Part shown: piece after piece, positions 1 to 5,014 of the stretch | Numbering within the stretch: the stretch's first letter is position 1 | Layout of the letters: each line of letters starts with the position of its first letter | Assembly: GCA_011620845.1 (NCBI GenBank) | Contig: WOYJ01000012.1 | Span: 1-5,014 of the forward strand | DNA: 5,014 nt | Origin: Methanobacteriaceae archaeon | Lineage (GTDB): Archaea > Methanobacteriota > Methanobacteria > Methanobacteriales > Methanobacteriaceae | Direction: 5' to 3' | Made by a program: the position numbers and the translations under genes | The notes under the pieces: generated by a model | The model's input: only the letters and a program-made list of their open reading frames with translations | Told to the model about the DNA's origin: nothing | The model's database searches: none

Positions 1-1200
1 GGTGTATCCTACCAGCATAATTTCTGTTAAAACTGTGGCAACACTGGCCCCAATATAACTATAACTTGGTATTAAGATTAAATTTAGAATAACGTTAATT
101 ATTACGCATATTACGGCTATTTTAGTTATTATTAACTGTTTATTTATTGATTGTAATACTTGTACAAACGATGCACCGATAAAAGTGAAAACCATGGTCC
201 AAATTAAAATTTGTAGACTGATTATAGAATTTGTAAAACCAGTTCCGTAGACTACTAGGACAATCTTCTCAGCTAGAAAAGTAGTTCCAAAGCCCAGTGG
301 AATGCCAACAATCATCATATATTTAAAATATCTCTCATTTATCGCTTTAAGAGATTCAGTGGCTGATTTAAATAAAGGAGACATCACAGGAAAAATAACT
401 GTATTAAATGCATTGGGAATAAATAAAAGTACCAGCATCAACCGGTATGCAGCACTGTACCAACCTACAACCATGGTACTTTGAAAAATTGACAGTAAAA
501 TTGAGTCAATATATGTGTATAGCAAACTGCTCATCGCCGCCACTCCAAAGGGCCATGCTTCTTTTAACGTGGGCTTCCAGATACTCCAATCTATTTTAAT
601 CTTTGGAAGATTGAATTTCCACATGTAAGTCAAGGTTATAAAAATGAATGCTAAACCATTGGAAATAACGTAAAGAAATGCAAAATAGAGAATTTCAAAT
701 TGGTAGTATACACCGATTAAGGTTCCCAATAACATTGAAGCGCTGACAATTAGTGTATTTGCTGATAAATATTCCATTTTTTGATTGGCCTGAAAAACAT
801 TTGTGAAAATTCCTGAAATCCCAGTTATTATTACAGAAATGGTCAAAATATAGATAACAATTTTAACTGTTTCAGCGTAGTTTACTGAATTTACAATCAG
901 AATAACCAATAGAATGGTCAACAAGGACAAAATAAGCCTCATCAAAGCCACATTGGGAATGTATTTATCAGCTTTTGATTTATCCCGAGAAATTTCACGC
1001 ACCATAAATGTGCTGAGCCCCATGTCGATAAACATGGCAAAAATCCCGGTTATAGAAAGAGCAAGGGATAAAATACCAAAGCCTTCAGCTCCCAAATATC
1101 GTGCAGTGTAGATAACAGTGAAAAATGTCAGTATATAATACAATATTTGAGATATAAAGATTAATATGGTATTTTTAGCAATTTTTTTAGCTTCGATCAT
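1..1200 (-). CDS. Wzx/RfbX-type polysaccharide flippase, 3' end cut by window edge
   Basis: Integral membrane protein of the MOP superfamily (polysaccharide biosynthesis / oligosaccharide flippase family), expected to flip a lipid-linked oligosaccharide from the inner to the outer face of the cytoplasmic membrane. The frame is open for 400 codons from an ATG at 1200 down to base 1 with no stop. Relatives are usually about 450-500 residues, so some C-terminal sequence lies outside. Family signs: N-terminal MIEAKKIAKNTILIF; ARYLGAEGFG at residues 33-42 after the first helix; FQANQKMEYLS at 136-146; YIDSILLS at 230-237; VGWYSAAYRL at 245-254; and an asparagine-rich helix followed by LIPSYSYIGASVATV at about 376-390. 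About eleven or twelve hydrophobic segments are visible. The start is supported by AGGT eight bases upstream (1209-1212). It follows the second family 4 glycosyltransferase after 75 bp and is probably the export step of that cassette. Lower GC than the glycosyltransferases is partly explained by its Ile/Leu/Phe content. The family is sure; the substrate is unknown. Confidence 0.93.
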   Translation of the reverse strand, partial: MIEAKKIAKNTILIFISQILYYILTFFTVIYTARYLGAEGFGILSLALSITGIFAMFIDMGLSTFMVREISRDKSKADKYIPNVALMRLILSLLTILLVILIVNSVNYAETVKIVIYILTISVIITGISGIFTNVFQANQKMEYLSANTLIVSASMLLGTLIGVYYQFEILYFAFLYVISNGLAFIFITLTYMWKFNLPKIKIDWSIWKPTLKEAWPFGVAAMSSLLYTYIDSILLSIFQSTMVVGWYSAAYRLMLVLLFIPNAFNTVIFPVMSPLFKSATESLKAINERYFKYMMIVGIPLGFGTTFLAEKIVLVVYGTGFTNSIISLQILIWTMVFTFIGASFVQVLQSINKQLIITKIAVICVIINVILNLILIPSYSYIGASVATVLTEIMLVGYT

Positions 1201-1225
1201 TGTAATAAACCTTTTTTATTGAAAA

Positions 1226-1250
1226 CCTTAAATTTATAAGGAAATATAAG
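1226..1250 (-). promoter_or_regulatory. Candidate internal archaeal promoter for the flippase
   Basis: The 75-bp gap between the family 4 glycosyltransferase and the flippase holds two TATA-like octamers on the minus strand: TTATATTT at 1249-1242 and TTATAAAT at 1239-1232. The first would place a start near 1221 and leave a leader of about 20 bases containing the AGGT ribosome site at 1212-1209. The second would give a leader of about 10 bases. The second octamer sits inside an interrupted inverted repeat, CCTTA (1226-1230) and TAAGG (1237-1241), which could be an operator or chance in AT-rich DNA. No purine-rich BRE is clear, and no T-run terminator separates the genes, so read-through from upstream is also likely. 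Confidence 0.35.
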
Positions 1251-1275
1251 CTAATCAAGGTATTAATATCATAGA

Positions 1276-2487
1276 TTATTTTAAAAGTTCCTCCCAAGAT
1301 ATGATAATTCTCTCTCCATCAAAATTATAGGACACTATTCGGCCATTTGAATATTTACTCCTTAAAGCTTCATCTTTGATGATTTTAATCATCAAATCTG
1401 ACAGCATGATTTCAACTTTATTTAAAGGTTCTTCTTTCAATGTTTTAATGACGAGTTCATCCTCAAATGGTTGGTTTAGGATGCCGTATTTGCAGTAGTA
1501 AGGGTAAACCCGTTCTTCATCTAAATCAGCTTTGGAACATAATATCTCCCGAGGACCGGTCTTACAGTCACTTGAGATTACAGGAAGATCTAAGGACAAT
1601 GCTTCGATTAAAACCAGGGGTAATCCTTCCCATAATGAGCTCAAGACGAAGCAGTCACTCTTTTGGAGGAATGGGAATATGTTTTCCTGTTCTCCTAATA
1701 AATAAATGTTTTCATTTAACTCGAGTTTGTTGATCAGGTCTTCCAATTCCTTTCTTAAGATGCCCTCTCCCAGAATGAACAGCTTAACATGAGGGTGTTG
1801 ATCCACAACGCGTCGAAAGCTCCTGATTAAATACCACTGTCCCTTCTGTCTGGTGAGTCTGCCCATGTTGATGAAGTTGAAGGATTCTTCTTTATTTCCA
1901 ATAAATAATTCTTGATATTTATCTGGCAGCTTTTCACGGGCTAGTTTAAGGTTTTCTTCTATATCCATCATATTATAAATTGTAAGGGTATTTTGAACGC
2001 CATATTTTTCGTTGAGAATCCTTTCTATTTCTCTGGACACACATACAGTTTTATCTGCCCGTGGGTAAAAGAACTTGATCAAAGATGATTTTAATTTGCT
2101 TTCCAAAAATATCTCAGGATTGATATGTTGGGAGGTGATGATTTGGACCTTATTTCCGTAGAGCCAGCGGCTTAACACTGCATGGAAATTGGCCACCTCC
2201 GACACCGAAATGATAGTTTCGATACTCAGTTCCTTACATAGCTTGGTTATTTTAGGAGCATATATGAAGAGATCCAGAGTTCGTTTGAAGATGTTACTAT
2301 AAATATAACCCTCGTTCAGGGTGTAGTAGTCACCTTTAAATTGATACTTAGGGTTTTCCTCCATTAAGGTTAAATAGGAAATATCATAACCCTCTTCATA
2401 CAGTTTAGAGCCTAAAGTAGCTGCGAACCTTTCAGATCCCCCACCAACTTTCAGTGACTCTACTAGAATCAATATTTTCATTTTCAT
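1276..2487 (-). CDS. Family 4 glycosyltransferase (GT-B fold), second of a tandem pair
   Basis: Probably a retaining glycosyltransferase that moves a sugar from a nucleotide-sugar donor to a growing lipid-linked glycan on the cytoplasmic side. No signal peptide or membrane helix is seen. The N-terminal acceptor domain starts KILILVESLKVGGGSER, a variant of the common GGAER loop (residues 15-20). The C-terminal donor domain starts near 203: GRLTRQKG at 209-216, LGEG at 239-242, LLGEQENIFPFL at 263-274, and the EX7E motif with E287 and E295 in WEGLPLVLIEAL. TGPREIL follows at 310-316. The length of 403 residues is normal for a complete enzyme. It begins 4 bp after the stop of its paralogue, so the two are very likely cotranscribed and perhaps translationally coupled. 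The ribosome site is weak (GGA seven bases before the first ATG). A second ATG two codons later matches the paralogue's start and is a possible alternative. Family certain; sugar and linkage unknown. Confidence 0.93.
   Translation of the reverse strand: MKMKILILVESLKVGGGSERFAATLGSKLYEEGYDISYLTLMEENPKYQFKGDYYTLNEGYIYSNIFKRTLDLFIYAPKITKLCKELSIETIISVSEVANFHAVLSRWLYGNKVQIITSQHINPEIFLESKLKSSLIKFFYPRADKTVCVSREIERILNEKYGVQNTLTIYNMMDIEENLKLAREKLPDKYQELFIGNKEESFNFINMGRLTRQKGQWYLIRSFRRVVDQHPHVKLFILGEGILRKELEDLINKLELNENIYLLGEQENIFPFLQKSDCFVLSSLWEGLPLVLIEALSLDLPVISSDCKTGPREILCSKADLDEERVYPYYCKYGILNQPFEDELVIKTLKEEPLNKVEIMLSDLMIKIIKDEALRSKYSNGRIVSYNFDGERIIISWEELLK
2015..2058. repeat. 44-bp exact direct repeat, copy in the downstream family 4 gene
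   Basis: These 44 bases are identical to 3237-3280 in the adjacent paralogue, 1222 bp away in the same orientation. The first mismatches are at 2014 and 2059. The repeat lies in coding sequence for part of the 29-residue block that is identical in both proteins (residues 136-164 here). It is not a mobile-element end; it is a shared coding segment. Confidence 0.9.
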
Positions 2488-2491
2488 AAAT

Positions 2492-3703
2492 CTATCCAGA
2501 GGTTTTTTTTAGAAGTTTACTCCACTGTGTCAATATCTTTTCTTTATCAAAGTTAAAAGCGATTATCTGACCTTTAGAGTATTTTTTTCTTAATTTTTTA
2601 TCTTCCATTATTTTGATCATTGAATCGGCCAGTTCTTCTTCTGGTCTCTTTAAAGGAACTTCATCTGTACCTTTCAGGAGGAGTTCATTGGGTAAGGGAT
2701 GACTTAATATGGCGTATTTTCCCAGGTAAGGGTAATCGAGTTCTTCATTTAAGTCCAGCTCTGGGCATAAAATTTCCCGGGGACCGGTTTTACAATCGGT
2801 TGAGATTACAAGAAGATCTAATGATAATGCTTCGATTAAGGACATGGGCAATCCTTCCCATAGGGAACTCAGGACGAAACAGTTGCATTTCCCAAGGAAG
2901 GGGAACACATTTTCCTGGCTACCTAAAATAAAAACATTTCCGTCTAAGTTAAGTTCATGGATCAAGTTTTCAAGCTTATCCCGTAAATCCCCTTCACCCA
3001 GAATGTACAGTCTGGCATTTTCATATTTATCCACCACTCTCCGGAAGCTCCTTATCAAAAACCACTGCCCTTTCTGATGGTTTAACCTGCCTAGGTTGAT
3101 GAAGTTGAAGCTTTCTTCATCTGAGAATAATTCATTATATTCTTCAGGCAGTTCTTCTTGGGATAATATAATATTTTTCTGGATGTTCATCATATTATAG
3201 ATAGTTTGGGTGTTTAATACTCCGTATTTTTCATTTAGAATCCTTTCTATTTCTCTGGACACACATACAGTTTTATCTGCACGTGGATAAAAGAATTTAA
3301 TTAAATTTGTTTTTATTTTGTTTCCCAGAAATATTTCCGGATTCATATGCTGAGTTATAATTAGTTTAATCCTATTTCCAAAGAATCGGCGACTGAAAAG
3401 GGCGTGGAAATTTGCCGGGTCACCTGCGGAGATTACGGTGTCTATTTCCAGTTCTTCACAAAGCTTTTTCACCATGGGAGAGTACTTTAAAAGTCTGAAA
3501 AATCGTTTAATGTTATTGCCATAGATATCCTTCTCATCCAGGGTGTAATAATCACCTTTAAACTCATATTTTGGATCTTCATCTGACAATGTTAAAAATG
3601 AAACATCATAGCCGGCATTATGGAGTTCACTGCCTAGTATAGCGGCTACTTTATCTGATCCGCTGCCTATCTTTAATGAATCTACCAAAATTAAGATTTT
3701 CAT
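2492..3703 (-). CDS. Family 4 glycosyltransferase (GT-B fold), first of a tandem pair
   Basis: Probably a retaining nucleotide-sugar glycosyltransferase, soluble or membrane-associated through partners, acting in the same glycan pathway as its neighbours. It has the same length and layout as the next gene: N-terminal KILILVDSLKIGSGSDK, GRLNHQKG at 205-212, LGEG at 235-238, EX7E residues E283 and E291 in WEGLPMSLIEAL, and TGPREIL at 306-312. By eye the two proteins are about 55-60% identical, with the donor domain and residues 134-162 most alike. The glycine-rich acceptor loop has drifted further from the usual GGAER (GSGSDK, residues 13-18), and a proline common before VIS in this family is Leu298. 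The catalytic glutamates remain, so I expect an active enzyme, possibly with a different acceptor. It starts 14 bp after the stop of the family 2 gene, with GGT seven bases before the ATG, and ends in TAG just before the next gene. Substrate unknown. Confidence 0.93.
   Translation of the reverse strand: MKILILVDSLKIGSGSDKVAAILGSELHNAGYDVSFLTLSDEDPKYEFKGDYYTLDEKDIYGNNIKRFFRLLKYSPMVKKLCEELEIDTVISAGDPANFHALFSRRFFGNRIKLIITQHMNPEIFLGNKIKTNLIKFFYPRADKTVCVSREIERILNEKYGVLNTQTIYNMMNIQKNIILSQEELPEEYNELFSDEESFNFINLGRLNHQKGQWFLIRSFRRVVDKYENARLYILGEGDLRDKLENLIHELNLDGNVFILGSQENVFPFLGKCNCFVLSSLWEGLPMSLIEALSLDLLVISTDCKTGPREILCPELDLNEELDYPYLGKYAILSHPLPNELLLKGTDEVPLKRPEEELADSMIKIMEDKKLRKKYSKGQIIAFNFDKEKILTQWSKLLKKTSG
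3237..3280. repeat. 44-bp exact direct repeat, copy in the upstream family 4 gene
   Basis: This is the partner of 2015-2058, identical at every base including third codon positions, in the same reading frame of the paralogous gene. The sequences just outside differ at scattered, mostly synonymous sites. Confidence 0.9.
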
Positions 3704-3717
3704 CGTTTTAACCGTGT

Positions 3718-4716
3718 TTACTTTGTTATTAACCCTTTTAAAAATCCAATTCCATATCCTATATGAATGGCTGGAAAGATCATCAGGGCAGAAGCATGTT
3801 TTAAACTGCCTTGTCGGGTCATGATGTTAAGAGTGTATAATACATCAATTATTATGTAGAGGATAACCGGCGACCAGACCAAAACCAGGTAAAAGAGGTT
3901 GATCTGACCAATCAGGAATAATATTAGACTTATAAGTGGGAAAAAGAAGTATAGAATTGCTAAAACAGGAATTAAATGGTAATATTTCAGGGTTTCTCGG
4001 TATTTACTGGCCAGTTTGTACCTGCCTTCCCCGTACTTAAACATCTGCATGAAGAATTTTCCGATGTTCTTCCGCCGGTACTGGTATACCAGGGCTTCAG
4101 GATGTTTTAACAGTACATAGCCTTTGTTTCTTAGCTGGTGGTTGAAGTCGGTGTCTTCACAGTGGGTCATCTTTTCATCGTAATTGATTCCTTCATTCAC
4201 CAGGATGGACCTCTTGTACAGAGCGAAAGCCACGGTTTCAACAGGGTGTATTTCTTTTTCTTCGGTAAATGAAGTTCCGAGTCCTCCAAAACTGGTTTGC
4301 ACACAGTAAGCCACGGTTTTTCCAAATGGCGTATCGTCTTCGGGACTAGCGTAGGTGGAACCAATCCCACCCAGACGGTATTTTCCTTCCAATTCTTTGA
4401 AGGAGGTATAAAGGATTTCTAACCAGTCCTCATCCACGAAGGCATGGCCATCCAGGTATGCGATGTAATCTGCTGTGGATGCGTTTAAGCCTATATTTCG
4501 CCCGGTGCTTATGGTTTCCTTTTCATTTTCGAATAACTGGATCCTTCCATCTTCATCCATTAATCTCTGCACTATTTCTCTGGTTTTATCATCGGAGAGC
4601 CCGTCAACGGCCAGAATGTTGATATCCTGAATAGTCTGTTTCAAGAGCGATCTGATGCATCTTTCGATGTATTCCTCTTCATTTTTAACACCTACGATGA
4701 TGTCTATAACCGCCAT
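3718..4716 (-). CDS. ExoA-like family 2 glycosyltransferase with C-terminal membrane domain
   Basis: An inverting GT-A-fold enzyme, expected to transfer a sugar from a nucleotide-sugar to a lipid-linked acceptor at the inner membrane face. The 332 residues show the family 2 order: VGVKNEEEYIERCIRSLLKQ at 8-27, AVDGLSDDKT at 36-45 (Asp38 for nucleotide binding), STGRNIGLNAS at 70-80, and the metal site written DGH (89-91) in place of the more common DxD. HCEDTDFNHQLRNKGY at 185-200 carries the E187-D188 pair that in this family supplies the likely catalytic base. The stretch KFFMQMFKYGEGRYKLASKY (220-239) resembles succinoglycan ExoA-type enzymes. Hydrophobic segments at about 245-269, 272-297 and 308-330 anchor it in the membrane. 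The start at 4716 is backed by GGTG seven bases upstream. It is the first gene of the cassette, behind a candidate promoter. Its GC content is higher than that of the flippase. The family is sure; ExoA is a likeness only, and the sugar is unknown. Confidence 0.94.
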   Translation of the reverse strand: MAVIDIIVGVKNEEEYIERCIRSLLKQTIQDINILAVDGLSDDKTREIVQRLMDEDGRIQLFENEKETISTGRNIGLNASTADYIAYLDGHAFVDEDWLEILYTSFKELEGKYRLGGIGSTYASPEDDTPFGKTVAYCVQTSFGGLGTSFTEEKEIHPVETVAFALYKRSILVNEGINYDEKMTHCEDTDFNHQLRNKGYVLLKHPEALVYQYRRKNIGKFFMQMFKYGEGRYKLASKYRETLKYYHLIPVLAILYFFFPLISLILFLIGQINLFYLVLVWSPVILYIIIDVLYTLNIMTRQGSLKHASALMIFPAIHIGYGIGFLKGLITK

Positions 4717-4723
4717 GAATCTG

Positions 4724-4727
4724 CACC
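4724..4727 (-). promoter_or_regulatory. Ribosome binding site of the family 2 glycosyltransferase
   Basis: GGTG on the minus strand matches the core of the anti-Shine-Dalgarno pairing used by methanogens and lies seven bases before the ATG at 4716. It supports that start. A nearby ATG that overlaps this site is out of frame. Confidence 0.5.
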
Positions 4728-4787
4728 ATTTGCTCTATGTCTTTAAAATTTAGATTTCTCTTTAATTATTTGATAACTAGTCAATCC

Positions 4788-4795
4788 TAATATAA
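4788..4795 (-). promoter_or_regulatory. Candidate TATA box for the glycan cassette
   Basis: The minus-strand octamer TTATATTA fits an archaeal TATA box. Transcription would begin about 25 bases downstream, near 4766-4768, giving a leader of about 50 bases before the family 2 gene. An inverted repeat, TTGA (4770-4773) and TCAA (4781-4784), lies between the box and the predicted start. Being the only good candidate in this gap, it is the likely promoter of the operon, but AT-rich DNA yields such octamers by chance. Confidence 0.4.
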
Positions 4796-4828
4796 TTATG
4801 GTCTAAAAGTACATTAGAATTGTGGACT

Positions 4829-4837
4829 AAAAAAAAA
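4829..4837 (-). terminator. T-run terminator after the ABC ATPase gene
   Basis: Nine consecutive T on the minus strand, about 65 bases past the ABC gene stop, with a shorter run of six T at 4876-4871. Archaeal RNA polymerase terminates at such T-runs without a hairpin, and none is evident here. This would separate the ABC unit from the glycan cassette. Confidence 0.5.
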
Positions 4838-4903
4838 GAGGGTAAAAGGAATATTTAATGGAAATGTAGGAAAAAAGAAATTTTTAAGTTAATATTTACC
4901 TTT

Positions 4904-5014
4904 TTAAGTAACTATTTTCCCATCCCTCCTGTTTATCACCCGATCAGCACTCTTTGCAACATAATCTTCATGAGTTACCAGAACAAGGGTTACATTATCT
5001 TTTTGATCCAATGG
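4904..5014 (-). CDS. ABC transporter ATP-binding protein, C-terminal end only
   Basis: Only the last 36 codons and a TAA stop are in the window; the start and the Walker A, signature and Walker B motifs lie beyond the right edge. The visible part has the strand and switch region LVLVTHED with the H-loop histidine, then AKSADRVINRRDGKIVT. This is the usual ending of MacB/LolD-type ATPases (VTHD...A..ADR.I...DG.I). Such proteins pair with a FtsX/MacB-like permease to move lipids, lipoproteins or peptides, or to do mechanical work at the membrane. The T-runs after its stop and the 187-bp gap suggest it is not part of the glycan operon. The ABC identity is clear; the subfamily is a judgement from a short stretch. 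Confidence 0.85.
   Translation of the reverse strand, partial: PLDQKDNVTLVLVTHEDYVAKSADRVINRRDGKIVT

Noticed and set aside
302..484. 60-codon plus-strand open frame
   Set aside because: Lies entirely antisense to the flippase coding frame, which has clear family motifs; no recognisable protein features of its own.
914..1111. 65-codon plus-strand open frame
   Set aside because: Antisense shadow of the N-terminal half of the flippase; no ribosome site or domain.
1467..1733. 88-codon plus-strand open frame
   Set aside because: Antisense to the donor domain of the second family 4 enzyme; the translation looks like a shadow, and a similar shadow appears over the paralogue (2620-2931) because the underlying genes are homologous.
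2620..3077. Two overlapping plus-strand open frames of 103 and 77 codons
   Set aside because: They overlap each other in different frames and lie antisense to the first family 4 enzyme; no independent support.
2015..3280. 44-bp direct repeat as a mobile-element or attachment-site pair
   Set aside because: Both copies are in the same codon phase of homologous genes and encode the same residues, so homology and conversion explain them; the DNA between is simply the rest of the two genes.
4737..4790. Short plus-strand ATG frame of 17 codons in the intergenic gap
   Set aside because: Too short, no ribosome site, and it sits in the probable leader and promoter of the minus-strand cassette.

Overview
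The window looks archaeal, most likely a Methanobacterium-type methanogen (order Methanobacteriales). This is an inference from AT-rich DNA, TATA-like octamers upstream of genes instead of -35/-10 pairs, a plain T-run as the apparent terminator, weak GGTG/AGGT-type ribosome sites, and the style of the glycosyltransferases. No rRNA or other marker gene is present to confirm it. Every gene I can support lies on the minus strand, so the window reads right to left.

From right to left: (1) the last 36 codons of an ABC-transporter ATPase of MacB/LolD type (4904-5014); (2) a 187-bp non-coding gap (4717-4903) with T-runs that probably end the ABC gene and a TATA-like element that probably starts the next unit; (3) an ExoA-like family 2 glycosyltransferase with a C-terminal membrane domain (3718-4716); (4) and (5) two tandem, paralogous family 4 glycosyltransferases, each 403 residues (2492-3703 and 1276-2487); (6) a 75-bp gap with a possible internal promoter; (7) the first 400 codons of a Wzx/RfbX-type polysaccharide flippase (1-1200), cut by the left edge.

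Genes 3-7 form a compact surface-glycan cassette. The three glycosyltransferases would extend a lipid-linked oligosaccharide on the cytoplasmic face of the membrane, and the flippase would turn it outward. Gaps of 14 and 4 bp between the glycosyltransferases suggest one transcript. The sugars, the acceptor and the final polymer cannot be read from the sequence. No polymerase, ligase or oligosaccharyltransferase is visible here.

The most notable feature is the tandem family 4 pair. The two proteins are only moderately similar overall (about 55-60% by eye) but share a 29-residue block without any difference, inside which 44 consecutive nucleotides are identical, third codon positions included. 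That pattern suggests local gene conversion between the copies. I did not find a clearly novel system; this is a recognisable glycan-assembly locus with an interesting duplicated enzyme.
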